Source of the DNA: Thermoleophilia bacterium
GTDB lineage: Bacteria; Actinomycetota; Thermoleophilia; UBA2241
Reading direction: 5' to 3'
Length of the DNA stretch: 64,000 bases
NCBI GenBank assembly: GCA_041393415.1
Contig: JAWKKE010000009.1
Span: 1 to 64,000 of the forward strand
Part shown: piece after piece, positions 16,165-26,600 of the stretch
Layout: each line of letters starts with the position of its first letter
Numbering within the stretch: position 1 is the stretch's first letter
Notes under the pieces: model-generated
Told to the model about the DNA's origin: nothing
The model's input: the letters and a program-made list of their open reading frames with translations, nothing else
Databases searched by the model: none
Program-made: the position numbers and the translations under genes

Positions 16165-18483
16165 GTGCGCAAAGTAGTACTGGGGGTCGCACTTGCGGCG
16201 CTGCTCTCATTCCTTATAGCGGCGCCGGCCGGAGCCGTCCCCGCCAACGAGGTGCTCATCGCCAAGAACCTCGAGCGCCTCGGCCTCATCCCGCCCTACG
16301 CGACCGCAGAGATGAAGAGCGCAACCGTCGGCGCCCTCGACGTCCAGGGCCCGCAGTACCCCAACAAGGCGCCCGTCGCGGGAGCAAAGAGCACGACGAG
16401 GTCGCTGGCCAAGGGCATCTCCAACCGCTCCGCTTCACTGAAGTCCGGCAGCACCTACGTCGCCAAGACGCTGGTGCTCCTCGTCGAGTTCGGCGACGAC
16501 CCGTGGCCGGCCGGCTCATCGGCGCCCACGGGACCCAACCTCACCGGACCGCTGCACGGCAACATCCCGGCCCCGGAGGCCGGCGACAACGCCACCTTCT
16601 GGCTGGGCGACTTCTCCGCCGGCCAGTTCGACCAGATGCTCTTCGGCAACTCCTACACGATCTACGGCGAAGGAGCGAGCGGTGGACTCGTCGCCCGCGG
16701 CACCAGCACAGACACGATGCGCAACTACTACCTCGAGCAGTCGCACGGCACCTACACCGTAGACGGCGACATCGCCCAGTGGGTCCAGCTCGACATGCCC
16801 GAGTCGTGGTACGGCGCCGACAGCGTGCCCTGGGCCTCCACTGACGACCTCAACGGCCCCGTGTGGCGCGTGGCCCGCGACGCGCTCGTCAAGTTCGCCG
16901 AGCAGAACCCGGGGTTCGACTTCTCGCAGTACGACAAGGAGAACCCGTGGGGCCTCACCGGCGACAACTACTTCCAGCCCGACGGCTACATCGACCACCT
17001 GATTCTCATCCACGCCGGCGCCGATGAGTCGGCCGGCGGCGGCAGCGAAGGGCCAGACGCCATTTGGGCCCACTCCTGGGACATCTACGAGAACCTCAGC
17101 GGTGGCCCCGGCAACGGCGCCGGCATGCTGATCCCCGGCACCGAGGGTCAAGGTCCGCAGGGCCTCGGCATCTGGGCCTTCAACTACACCATCAACCCCG
17201 AAGACGGCGCGATCGGCGTGTTTTCGCACGAGTTCGGTCACGACCTCGGCCTCGACGATCAATACGACTACGCAAGCGAGACCACCGGCGACGCCACCAG
17301 CGGCTTCTGGACCATCATGGCGAGCGGCTCGTGGCTGGGCAGCACTTGGGGTCTGGGCACCAAGCCGGCGCCTTTCAATGCCGACGACAAGGTGAATCTC
17401 GGCTTCATCAAGCCGAAGACGGTCAAGCGCAACAAGACCGCGACGGTCACCTTGCAGGCAGCGGCCACCGGTAACAGCAACCAGACCAGCGTCAAGATCG
17501 CCCTTCCCGACGCCTCGCACCCCGTTCCGCTGAGCGGCAAGGACGGGAGCAAGGAGTGGTACTCGACGCTCGGCAACAACCTCGACGTGACGCTCGCCAC
17601 CACCAGCCCGATCCGCATCGCCGCGGGCGCCGACCTGACCTTCCGCACCTGGTACGAGATCGAGCCCGGCTACGACTTCGGCTACGTCGACATCTCAGAC
17701 GACGGCGGCGCCACGTGGACCACGCTTGAGGTCTTCTCCGACATCGACACTTACAACTGGGCCAGCACTGTACGCGTCGACCTCGCCGAGTACGAGGGCA
17801 GCAACGCGCTCTTCCGCTTCCGCTACACGACCGACTACTCGGTCGTGGGCCGCGGCTGGGAGGTCACCGACATCGCCGTCGGCGGGAGCGTCATCCCCGA
17901 GGGCAGCTTTACCTCGCACGGATGGGTGCGCACCGACGGTTCCTACACCATCAAGAGCACGCGCTACTACATCGCCGAGTACCGCACTCACCACGGCTTC
18001 GACGCCGCGCTCACCAAGTGCTACGAGTGGAACCGCGACGGCGTCAACCTGGTCGATTTCTACACCTACAACACCGGCCTGCACCTCATCTACCGCGACA
18101 CGTTCTACGACGACAACGACGTCGCCTCACACATCGGCTACGGGGCCCGCATGGTCGTCGACGCGCATCCGAAGCCGGACAAAGTCAGCTACGACGGCAC
18201 AAACGGCTACTGGCGGCCGCGTATCCAGGTTCGCGACGCGGCCTTCAGCCTCAAGAAGACGGCCAGTCAGCGTATCTACTTCACCGACTACGACGCCGGT
18301 GAGCAAGTGGGCACGAAGACGGCTCCCGGCGAGACGGCGCAGCCGTGGTTCAACGACGCATGGACCTACTGGTACACGGCCACGCCCGAGGCTGGGGTCA
18401 AGATCCCGAAGCTCGGCGTGCGTATCAAGGTCGTGTCGCAGAAGTCGACCACGATGAAGATCTGGATCGACAACAAGAAGTAA
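16165..18483 (+). CDS. Secreted M6 family (immune inhibitor A-like) zinc metalloprotease
   Basis: 772 residues starting at GTG 16165, preceded by GAGGAGGTAACG. A signal peptide (VRKVVLGVALAALLSFLIAAPAGA) leads to a pro-region, then a peptidase M6 domain. The zinc site HEFGHDLGLDD lies at about 355-365: HExxH with the downstream Gly and Asp ligands of metzincin-type M6 enzymes. NYTINPEDGAIGVFS precedes it, typical of immune inhibitor A. C-terminal to it are MAM/jelly-roll-like segments (YVDISDDGGATWTTLEVFSD) that bind substrates. It is secreted and probably degrades extracellular proteins. Transcribed alone, ending in a strong hairpin shared with the convergent UPF0182 gene. Confidence 0.93.
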   Translation: MRKVVLGVALAALLSFLIAAPAGAVPANEVLIAKNLERLGLIPPYATAEMKSATVGALDVQGPQYPNKAPVAGAKSTTRSLAKGISNRSASLKSGSTYVAKTLVLLVEFGDDPWPAGSSAPTGPNLTGPLHGNIPAPEAGDNATFWLGDFSAGQFDQMLFGNSYTIYGEGASGGLVARGTSTDTMRNYYLEQSHGTYTVDGDIAQWVQLDMPESWYGADSVPWASTDDLNGPVWRVARDALVKFAEQNPGFDFSQYDKENPWGLTGDNYFQPDGYIDHLILIHAGADESAGGGSEGPDAIWAHSWDIYENLSGGPGNGAGMLIPGTEGQGPQGLGIWAFNYTINPEDGAIGVFSHEFGHDLGLDDQYDYASETTGDATSGFWTIMASGSWLGSTWGLGTKPAPFNADDKVNLGFIKPKTVKRNKTATVTLQAAATGNSNQTSVKIALPDASHPVPLSGKDGSKEWYSTLGNNLDVTLATTSPIRIAAGADLTFRTWYEIEPGYDFGYVDISDDGGATWTTLEVFSDIDTYNWASTVRVDLAEYEGSNALFRFRYTTDYSVVGRGWEVTDIAVGGSVIPEGSFTSHGWVRTDGSYTIKSTRYYIAEYRTHHGFDAALTKCYEWNRDGVNLVDFYTYNTGLHLIYRDTFYDDNDVASHIGYGARMVVDAHPKPDKVSYDGTNGYWRPRIQVRDAAFSLKKTASQRIYFTDYDAGEQVGTKTAPGETAQPWFNDAWTYWYTATPEAGVKIPKLGVRIKVVSQKSTTMKIWIDNKK

Positions 18484-18491
18484 CGAACGTC

Positions 18492-18538
18492 GGCACAGCC
18501 GCCGCGCCGACGACGAACCGGCGGCCGGCGGCTGTGCC
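18492..18538. terminator. Bidirectional terminator between the M6 protease and UPF0182 genes
   Basis: GGCACAGCCGCCG (18492-18504) and CGGCGGCTGTGCC (18526-18538) are perfect 13-bp inverted arms located between two convergent genes. No long T run follows, as is common at high GC. Confidence 0.8.
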
Positions 18539-18544
18539 ACGAAC

Positions 18545-21439
18545 TTACGGCTGGAGCTGATCGATGGTCTCGCCGAGCGCCTCGATCTGACGGGCAAATT
18601 CCTCGAGGTCGCCGGCGCGAAGCGCCGTTTGCGCCGCCTCGTACTGCTGGCTGGCCAGACGCGCCAGGCGGTCGAAATCGGCGCTGGTCGAGGCGCCGTT
18701 GCCCGAGGCCGGCTGCTCCAGATCCTGCGGCGCCCCGCCGAAGATCTCGGCCAGCGCCTCCTGGAGGGTCGGCGCCATGACGACGTTCTGTTGCTGGCCG
18801 GACGGCAGGTTCGGCTGCGCCGACGGCGATCGGTAGAACACGATCACGCGTTGCACCTGCGGCAGTTGCGTCTTCTCCGACTCCAGATACAGCGGCTGCA
18901 CGTAAAGCAGCGAGTTCTCAATCGGCACCACAATGAGATTGCCGAAGATCACCCGCGAGCCGCGCTGCCCCCACAATGTGCGCTGCGACGAGATCACCGG
19001 ATCCTGGTTGACGGCCGCCTCGACCTGAGCGGGTCCGTAGACGTTGAGATTGGCGGGGAACTCGAAGCTCACCGCCTTGCCGTAGTTGGGCGCGTCCGAC
19101 TGCGCCCCCAACCAGCCGATCATGTTGCTGCGCAGGTTGGGCGTAAACGGCAAGATGAGCACGAACTCCTCGGTCTTGCGCTCCGGCAGACGCATGATCA
19201 TGTAGTACGGGCTCATCTGGCCAGACCCGGAGATGGAGACGTTGACCGGGATCTGCCACTGGTCGCCCTTGTTGTAGAGCACGCCCGGATCGGTGACGTG
19301 GTAGGTGGCGAACATCTCGGCTTGCACGGCGAAGAGGTCCTGCGGATAGCGGATGTGCTCTTGCAGCGTCGGATCCATGGCATCCGCCGACTGGAACATC
19401 TCCGGGAACATCTCCATGTACGCGCGGATGATGGGATCGTCCGTGTCGTAGACGTAGAACGAGAGCGAGCCGTCGTAGGCGTCGACGACCACTTTGACCG
19501 AGTTGCGGATGTAGTTGAGGTCGCCGAGCGACGCCGAGTAAGGCACCGAGCTGCTGGTCGTGTAGGCGTCCGCGATCCAGTACAGGCGCCCGTGCGCGAT
19601 CACCATGTAGGGGGTGCGATCGAAGGCCAGGAATGGAGCAGCCTCGGCCAGGCGGTCCTTGATGTTGTTGTAGACGATCACGCGACTACCACTCTGAATC
19701 ACCGAGGTGGTCAGGAACTTGATCGTGCGGTAGCGCACCGCGAAGGCAAGCCGGTTGAACGCCGAGTCGATGGGGATGCCCCCATCGCCGCCGTAGCTGC
19801 GATACACGTCGCCGCTGGCGCCGGGGTGGTCGAACTCGGGGTTGGTCGTGTTGACGAGCACGTATTCGTTGCCGGCGAAGCCGTAGTAGATGCGCGGCTG
19901 CTTGACCTTGAGCTCCGCCGCGCTCGACGTCATGGGCACATCCTTGACGAGGAACTCGGGCGAGCCGTCGTCGGCGACCTGGTTGACCGCCGAGACGGCG
20001 ACGCCGTAGCCGTGCGTGTAGGTGATGTGCTCGTTGACCCACGTGCGCGCCTCAGTCGGCAGGCCGTAGACATTGAGTTCGCGCGGTGCCAGCATCGTCT
20101 GCCGCGACACGCCGTCGATCGTGTAGCGGTCGACACTCACCGTTGTGAACCCGTAGTACGGCCGCAACTGCTGGAGCTGCGTGTAGCTACGCAGCAACGT
20201 CTCCGGATCCCACATGCGTATGTTGTCGATCGTGCCGCTATTCGCCGCCAGGGACTCGCTCGAGAGGTCGCCGGTGAGGGCGTACGGCTCCTCGCTGATC
20301 GCGGTGAGATCGTAGGCGGAGCGCGTCGCCTTGAGCTGGTACCCGAGGTACTGCAGCTCCTTGTCGAGCTGGTTCGGATTGACGAAGACGGCTTGCCACG
20401 CGGTGGGGATGATTCCCATCAGCACGATCACCGCCGCGATCCAGCCACCCACCGCGAAACCCAGCCACCGGGGTCGCCGCTTGCGCGCGCAGTTGTAGAC
20501 CATCCAGGCGGCGAGCGCCATGGCGACCACCATGAGCACGCGGATGATCGGCAGCCTGAGATGGACGTCCGTGTACCCTGCCCCCTCCACCGTGCCACCG
20601 GTCGAGACGAGCAGGTTCCAGGCACGCAACAGATAGCCGAGACCCCCAACGAAGAACAGCGCTGCCAGGATCCCGGAGAGATGCGCCACGGCGGCCGGGA
20701 CCAGTTCGACGCCGGAGATGCGCCGCACGCGATGAATTACCTCGCGAGGGCCCATCCCTTCGACCGCTTCGTCGACGGTGATCTTGCGCTCCACCGTGCG
20801 GAACTTCACCTCCACCCCGCCGAGTGCAAGGTGCGCGAGGACCGATGCGATCAACGCCACGATGAGCGTGGTGAAGACGGCCGAGTAGACGTACTGCCAA
20901 GCCGGCACGGTGAAGACGTAGAAGCTGATGTCGTGGTGGAAGATGGGATCGTCTGTCCCGAACGGCACACTGTGCAGTGCACGCGCGAAGAGCACCCAGG
21001 CGCCGGCGGCTTGGAAGCCGACGGCGAGCGCGACGAGGCCGGCGAAGACGAGCGCCACGCGCCGCACCCAGAGAGCGGCGTCTTCGCGCACGTACTCGAC
21101 ATCGGCGATCCCCTCGAAGACCTGGTGCCGTGGCGCGAGCCGCCGCGCAAGCTCGACATTGCCGAAGACGATGGCGAAGAAGAGAATGCCGGCCGCCGGA
21201 CCGAGGACGGCGCCGTAGGCGAAGCGCCGCCAGAAGACCGCGTGCAGGCCCACCTCGCCGAACCAGAGCCAGTCGACATACAGACGCATGAATGTCTGGA
21301 CGGCGACCGCGACGACGAAGAGGATCGCAGCGGCAATTACAAGGCGGTAGATCAGGCGTCGGCGTCGACGACGTTGCTCCAGCCACGTGGGCGTGTCGCT
21401 CTTCGTGCGCCGGCCCTTGAACGGCCAAAGCTTCGACAT
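18545..21439 (-). CDS. UPF0182 family large membrane protein
   Basis: 964 residues. A basic N-terminus and about seven membrane helices in the first ~320 residues (RLVIAAAILFVVAVAVQTF, VALVFAGLVALAVGFQAAGA and others) are followed by a ~600-residue extracytoplasmic region. Landmarks of the UPF0182 (PF03699) family include DWLWFGEVG, RRFAYGAVL and the region with YTHGYGVAVSAVNQV. The C-terminal tail is acidic with a coiled-coil-like end (SQQYEAAQTALRAGDLEEFARQ). Function unknown; the family is a hallmark of actinobacteria and some Firmicutes and cyanobacteria. It is a single-gene unit. Confidence 0.95.
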   Translation of the reverse strand: MSKLWPFKGRRTKSDTPTWLEQRRRRRRLIYRLVIAAAILFVVAVAVQTFMRLYVDWLWFGEVGLHAVFWRRFAYGAVLGPAAGILFFAIVFGNVELARRLAPRHQVFEGIADVEYVREDAALWVRRVALVFAGLVALAVGFQAAGAWVLFARALHSVPFGTDDPIFHHDISFYVFTVPAWQYVYSAVFTTLIVALIASVLAHLALGGVEVKFRTVERKITVDEAVEGMGPREVIHRVRRISGVELVPAAVAHLSGILAALFFVGGLGYLLRAWNLLVSTGGTVEGAGYTDVHLRLPIIRVLMVVAMALAAWMVYNCARKRRPRWLGFAVGGWIAAVIVLMGIIPTAWQAVFVNPNQLDKELQYLGYQLKATRSAYDLTAISEEPYALTGDLSSESLAANSGTIDNIRMWDPETLLRSYTQLQQLRPYYGFTTVSVDRYTIDGVSRQTMLAPRELNVYGLPTEARTWVNEHITYTHGYGVAVSAVNQVADDGSPEFLVKDVPMTSSAAELKVKQPRIYYGFAGNEYVLVNTTNPEFDHPGASGDVYRSYGGDGGIPIDSAFNRLAFAVRYRTIKFLTTSVIQSGSRVIVYNNIKDRLAEAAPFLAFDRTPYMVIAHGRLYWIADAYTTSSSVPYSASLGDLNYIRNSVKVVVDAYDGSLSFYVYDTDDPIIRAYMEMFPEMFQSADAMDPTLQEHIRYPQDLFAVQAEMFATYHVTDPGVLYNKGDQWQIPVNVSISGSGQMSPYYMIMRLPERKTEEFVLILPFTPNLRSNMIGWLGAQSDAPNYGKAVSFEFPANLNVYGPAQVEAAVNQDPVISSQRTLWGQRGSRVIFGNLIVVPIENSLLYVQPLYLESEKTQLPQVQRVIVFYRSPSAQPNLPSGQQQNVVMAPTLQEALAEIFGGAPQDLEQPASGNGASTSADFDRLARLASQQYEAAQTALRAGDLEEFARQIEALGETIDQLQP

Positions 21440-21568
21440 AGTGTGTAGTATGGGCTATTGTCGCGGCGCTGTCGCCTGCCCCCCATCAGCAACGCCGCGC
21501 TCAGCCGCTTGGGCTGTGTATGCTGTTACCTTCCGCACGCGCGGGCGCGCGAAGAAGAGAGAGGGACT

Positions 21569-22810
21569 GTGAGAGCACTGTTCGTACTGGGGCTTGGCGT
21601 TGCCATGGCCGTACTCACCCTCACCTGCGCTCCCGTAAGCTACGCGACGCCAGCACTCGCCCCCACCGCGACGGATGCGTCGTGCACGGTCACCGGCGAG
21701 CTGCAGACGTTTGCCGGCGACCCTGTGAATGGCGCCTGGGTCGAACTCTTCGCGCAAGGCGGCGACGATGCCACCTGGCTCGCCGCTACGCTCACCGACG
21801 ATCAGGGCGCGTTCAGCTTCAACTCCGTCCCCGAATGCTCGAGCGCCGAACTGCGCGTGCGCCGCGACGGCAGCACCTACCGCTCACTCGGTCATCGCTT
21901 CACGGCCGCCGGGCCAAACCGCGTTCTTCTGCGGCCCGGACACATCGGCATCTCCTTCATCACCACATCCTCGAGCTGGAGGCCGCCGCTGCTGGTCGAA
22001 ACGTGGGGCAGCGGCGGCAGCACGCGCATGTGGCTCAACAGCCGTCAGGGGCAGGTCGACGCGCTCGCCCCTGCCTGCGAGTACGCCGTCGCCTACCCCT
22101 TCAACAACCAGGGCGTGGAGTGGTTCGGCGATGTGGCGGTTGCCCCAGGACAGCGCAGCGAGACGGTCACGTTCAACCAGGCGGACGCCCGCAGCGCCTG
22201 GTTCGCGACGGCGACGTGGGCCTCAGGCGCTCCGGGCTCACGGATAGCGGTCGCGTTCTCCAACTGGCCGGCCGGGTACCAGCTCGAGTTCTCGGGCGTC
22301 GCCGACGCTCCCGATGCCGTCACGCAGACCTGGCCGTCGTTCACCACTGCCGGTCGCCTGCAGTTTCTTCGAACCGTTCGCATCCCCAAGAACGCCCCCG
22401 CCGGCTACGCCTACGAGATCCACGTTCGCCGCCTTGATCACAGCAGCCATCTCGACCTCGAGTTGCACTATCAAGTCGCCACGCTGCAGACGTCGCGACG
22501 CACGAGCAAGGCAAGGCGGGCAATCACACTGAGCGGCGTGATCCCCACCGAGGGACACTGGGGCGACCGCAAAGGCAAGGCCAAGTCGGTGACGCTCTAC
22601 CGGCGCACATCCGCAGCCGGTCAGCCGACTCACTGGAATCCCGCCAAGGACGGCTGGAAGAAGGTCGCAACGCTCAGAGCGAGCCAATTCGGCAAGTACA
22701 AGAGTGCCGCGCTACACCCCTCGCGCACGACCTGGTACGTCGTTCGCTACCCTGGCGACGGCGAGTACGCGCGCGGCTTTACCTCCGTCGCAAAGGTGAC
22801 GATACAGTGA
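21569..22810 (+). CDS. Secreted protein with carboxypeptidase-regulatory-like/Ig-like domains
   Basis: 413 residues starting at GTG 21569, which follows GAGAGAGGGACT. Signal peptide VRALFVLGLGVAMAVLTLTCAPVSYA. The next ~100 residues (GELQTFAGDPVNGAWVELFA, DDQGAFSFNSVP) form a carboxypeptidase regulatory-like/CnaB-type beta-sandwich. The remainder looks like further beta-rich modules; the final ~70 residues resemble cell-surface Ig-like repeats (SRTTWYVVRYPGDGEYARGF). No catalytic motif is visible. Probably a cell-surface or secreted structural protein of unknown role. Confidence 0.8.
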   Translation: MRALFVLGLGVAMAVLTLTCAPVSYATPALAPTATDASCTVTGELQTFAGDPVNGAWVELFAQGGDDATWLAATLTDDQGAFSFNSVPECSSAELRVRRDGSTYRSLGHRFTAAGPNRVLLRPGHIGISFITTSSSWRPPLLVETWGSGGSTRMWLNSRQGQVDALAPACEYAVAYPFNNQGVEWFGDVAVAPGQRSETVTFNQADARSAWFATATWASGAPGSRIAVAFSNWPAGYQLEFSGVADAPDAVTQTWPSFTTAGRLQFLRTVRIPKNAPAGYAYEIHVRRLDHSSHLDLELHYQVATLQTSRRTSKARRAITLSGVIPTEGHWGDRKGKAKSVTLYRRTSAAGQPTHWNPAKDGWKKVATLRASQFGKYKSAALHPSRTTWYVVRYPGDGEYARGFTSVAKVTIQ

Positions 22811-22831
22811 CCGTCACCACGCTTGCGCACA

Positions 22832-22860
22832 TTGACACAAGTGTGTAGGCTCACAACATT
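22832..22860 (+). promoter_or_regulatory. Possible promoter of the 57-residue small gene
   Basis: TTGACA (22832-22837), then 17 bp, then AACATT (22855-22860), about 36 bp before the small gene's start. The -10 is weak, so this is a tentative call based on spacing and the good -35. Confidence 0.4.
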
Positions 22861-22896
22861 GTTCTTATTCTCACAAACTGCGAAGGGGGTGCCCAG

Positions 22897-23070
22897 ATGG
22901 CGAACAACTCCGGTATCGGTCGCGATCGTATGACCTGGAGACAGTGTGGAGAGGCGCTGGGGCGCCTTCAGAATTCGCTCTTCCTCGATCGCGACTACTG
23001 GGTCTGGGGCAACATGGAGCGGCGCGCCGCTCACAAGCCCGCCGAGAGTCGCACCCGCAAGAGCCGCTAG
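22897..23070 (+). CDS. Small hypothetical protein, 57 residues
   Basis: ATG 22897 is preceded by GAAGGGGGTGCCCAG, a plausible ribosome-binding site, and by a possible promoter. The product is small and basic at the end (SRTRKSR), with a tryptophan-rich middle (DRDYWVWGNMERR). I do not recognise it. Codon use is G/C-biased at third positions like neighbouring genes, which supports it being real. The next gene, a small membrane protein, starts 75 bp downstream on the same strand, so they may share a transcript. Confidence 0.65.
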   Translation: MANNSGIGRDRMTWRQCGEALGRLQNSLFLDRDYWVWGNMERRAAHKPAESRTRKSR

Positions 23071-23145
23071 GGCTTGCACCGGCTCGAAGTTGGCACCGCG
23101 CGGCGGCCCGGCCGCGCGGTGCGAAGTTTCATCGAGAGACACCGC

Positions 23146-23367
23146 ATGCTGCGGCCTATCGCCGGCGCGGTGCTTCTGGGCATCGGCCTCCTCGGCCTGC
23201 TCCTGCCCATCCTCCCCGGCTGGCTGCTCATCTTCGTGGGCCTGGCGCTACTCGGTGTCAGACTGCCGGTCGTCGAGCGCCTAAAGGCACGCCTGCTCAC
23301 CGGTCGCCACCAGACCGACGCGCCGCCGAGGGGCGCGACGGGGGCACCCCCGGACGCGGAGCCCTAG
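23146..23367 (+). CDS. PGPGW-type small membrane protein
   Basis: 73 residues from ATG 23146 (GAGAGAC upstream). Two hydrophobic segments with the motif LPILPGWLLIFVGLALLG between them, the signature of the PGPGW/YbaN-like transmembrane family found mainly in actinobacteria; biochemical function unknown. A longer version from TTG 23074 is possible but its extra residues look non-conserved. The stop overlaps the 3' end of the convergent FmdB-type gene by four bases. Confidence 0.75.
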   Translation: MLRPIAGAVLLGIGLLGLLLPILPGWLLIFVGLALLGVRLPVVERLKARLLTGRHQTDAPPRGATGAPPDAEP

Positions 23368-23534
23368 AAGGGGAACTTCTTGATGCCGGGCGACTTGAAA
23401 GCCGGCGTGAACACAGTCTCAACCGCGCGACTGCCGCATTTCGGGCAGACGGCCTTGTCGTCGCGCTCGTCCATGTGGCAGGTGACCTCGAACTGCTCGT
23501 TGCAGTCTTTGCACTTGAACTCGTAGAACGGCAT
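23364..23534 (-). CDS. FmdB-type zinc-ribbon protein
   Basis: 56 residues starting MPFYEFKCKDCNEQFE. Two CxxC pairs (CKDC near 8-11 and CPKC near 30-33) form a zinc ribbon of the FmdB/CxxC_CxxC_SSSS family. Such proteins are small putative regulators, originally named from formamidase operons, and their mechanism is not established. It stands alone between the PGPGW gene and addA. The much longer open frame extending to 24257 is antisense noise over addA. Confidence 0.85.
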   Translation of the reverse strand: MPFYEFKCKDCNEQFEVTCHMDERDDKAVCPKCGSRAVETVFTPAFKSPGIKKFPF

Positions 23535-23646
23535 ACCGTCGACCTCCCACGCATGCGTTTGTCCTGGATCGTACCCGATCCGCATTCTACGCCATGGACA
23601 GAGCAACAGAGGACGGCCTTGGGGGGCGCCGGCGGGCGCGGCGAAG

Positions 23647-26600
23647 CTAACCGGCGCTATCAAGCGGCACGACCGGTGATCCTCGCCGACCTGCGGCAGC
23701 AATGTCGGCGCGGGCGCGGGCGCGTAAGGCGTCGTCGACGGAGACGTGAATCTCGAGTTCGGCGGCCGCAGCGAGAAACACGACCTCGCGCACAGGCGTG
23801 GCGGTCGCCGCCTCCAGAGCGACAGCGTAGGCCGCACCCTGCGGCGTGTAACGCGCACGCAACGTCTCCGCCGTCGACGCACGATCGGTCTTGTAGTCGA
23901 CGATGACCCAGGCGTCGCCGTCGCGGTAGAGGAGATCGACGGCGCCGTTGACGATGACGCCCTCCAGGCACGCCCCGACGGCGAGCTCCCGATAGCACTC
24001 CGTGGCGCATGCGGCAGCGCGCACCGGTGCCGCCCGCCAGCAGGCAGAGGCCAGCGCCGCCACCTCACCGGCGAGGTCTGGGCGGCCGACTTCGGCCGCC
24101 GCCTCCTCGGCAAGGTCTGAAAGGCCGGCCGCGTCACTGAGGTCACAAAGCTCCATGACGCGGTGGACGGCCGAGCCGAGGGCAAGAGCGCCGGCCCGCC
24201 CGGGCGGAGCACCGGGCCCGCCGGCGAGCACGGCATCGTCAACCGTCTCGAGCGCACTCGGGCTCGTCGCCGGCACGGGCGCGCTCGCCCGCGCGAGGAG
24301 CGCGGCGCGCTCCTCGGCCCAACGACCGCGCGCCGTCAGCAGTTCCTCGACGTCGACGCGCGCAGCAGACGCCGGGCGCCTCGCAGGCTCGCCCGGCATG
24401 ATGATCGCCAAGCCGTCCTGCTCACACGTCTCGGCGACGGAACCGGCCACCGGCAGGTACTCGACCAGCGGCCCCAAAAGCACCTGCGCCGCGTCTCCCT
24501 TGCTCGTACGCAATGGCGGGCCAAAGAGCGTAATCACAAGCCGGTCGCGAGCGCGCGTCGCCGCCACGTAGAGAAGGCGCCGCGCCTCGCTGCGCGCCAT
24601 CTCCTTTTCGCGCTCCTCGAGTTCGACGAAGTCGCGCGGCGCGAGCTCGCAGCTCGCTCCGGGCAGATCGGCGCGCAACTTGACCTGCAGGCAGCGACGC
24701 CGTCGATCCACGAGTGCCCTCGCTCCCCCGCTACGCCGCGCGTCCCCGCCACCCACGACCTGCGTCGAGGCTCCGCCGGCGAGCACCACAATCGGATACT
24801 CAAGACCCTTCGCCTTGTGGATCGTGAGGATGTGTACGACATCACTCTCGTCGTCGATGAGCGACTCCTGCTCGCCGGCGGTCTCTCCGGCCTCTGCGGC
24901 CCAGCGCAAGAAGGCGCCCAGCCCGGCCCCGCCGGCGCTCGAGAACGCCCGCGCTCGCTCCACCAGCTTCTCGAGATTGGCGAGCGCCTGCGGTGCGCCC
25001 TCCCCCGTGGCCGCCTGCATCTCCTCACAGTGCGTGGCTCTCAGCAGACGCTCGACGAGCTCGTACGCCTCGAGTTGCGGACGCTGGCGGTGCAGTTCGC
25101 GAAGCACCACGAGAGCGTCCACGATCGGAGCGTGCTCATCCGTCCCGAGCACATCGAGGCTCGCAAAGGGGTCGAAGCGCCCGCCGGCGGCCCAGAACAG
25201 GAAGAGCTCGTCGTCGCTGAACCCGAAGAGCGACGAGTGAAGGGCGCCGTACACCGCCGGGCCGTCGCTGGGGTCGTCCACGGCCCGCAGGCAGAGGAGG
25301 ACGTCGGCAACCTCGCGCCGCGAGAAGTACGTCTTGCCCCCCTCCACACGATAGGGAATGCCGGCGTCGCGCAAGGCGTACTCGAAGCTCTCGAGGTCCG
25401 TGGTGGTGCGCACGAGAAGGGCGATGTCGCCCCAGCGCGGCGGCCGCATCGGCTCGCCGCCGCCGGCGTTCGCCCCCCGGTCACACACCGCCCACGCGCC
25501 GGTGACATCGTCGCGCATGTCGCGCAGCAGGGCCGCAACCGCCCGCGCCTCGTCTTGACGGCGCCGCTGGCTCTCACCCCGGCGAGCATACTCACCGCCG
25601 AGCAGAATGGCGACGCGTGCTCCGTCCGCCACGGGTCGATACGCCTCCGCCCATTGATAGTTGGGCTGCCGGCCAACCGCCGCGTTGGTGTCGAACACGT
25701 CGGCGAAGACGTTGTTCGTCCACGCCACGAGCGCCGGCGTGGTGCGGAAGTTCTGCTCTATGGCGACAGACGTACCCTTACCTTCAGGTTGAGCTTGAAT
25801 AAGTTCCTTGACCTCATCGTAGAGAGCAATGTCGGCGCGGCGGAAGCGATAGATCGACTGCTTCGGATCGCCGACCACGAACAGCTTGCCGGGTTCGAGC
25901 TCCACGTGCCGCCAGTCCGCAGCCTGCGGTTCGCGTTCGCAGAGGAGCAGGACGCTCTCCGCTTGCAGCGGATCCGTGTCTTGGAACTCGTCGACGAGTA
26001 CGTAGCGTAAGCGGCGCTGCAGCTCCCCGCGGGCGCTGAGATTGGTGGCGAGCATGTTGCGGAGCTGCCCGAGCAGATCGGTGAAGTCGAGTTGACCCTG
26101 GGCCAGTTGCTGCGTGCCCGCCCAGCGAGCAAATGCGTCGGCGACGGCGACGGCCAGCGCGGCGACGTGAGCGGCGTACTCGTCGCGCAAGAGGGCGACT
26201 TCATCGGCAAGTGCCTTGTAGCGGTCGACGAACTCGCCCTTGCCTCCCTGGTCCACAGCCCAGTTCTTCATGATGCCGCCTGGACCCTTGGGGCCGGTCT
26301 TGAGCGGCAGCGCCTGCAGACGCGCCATCTGCTCCTCGACGCGGCACGATCCGCCGGTCTCGTCGATCCATGCGGCACAAGCGTCGAGACCTTCGACAAG
26401 CTCCATTGCGGTGCAGAAGCCGGCATCGCTGTGATTCACGCACGCTTGCTGGCAGTAGTGCCGCAACGCTGCGCTGGCGGCGCTAAGGTCGCGCAAGCGC
26501 CCGAGGACCTCGGGGGGCGCCGGCGGTTCGGGCGCCGGGTCGAGGTCGTAGCGCTCGGAGAAGGCGCCGCCAGGTCCGATGGCGAGCCGGCGCAGCGCGT

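Noticed and set aside
18629..21448. Long open frame (939 codons) on the plus strand over UPF0182
   Set aside because: It is antisense to a clear UPF0182 gene; high GC gives long antisense frames.
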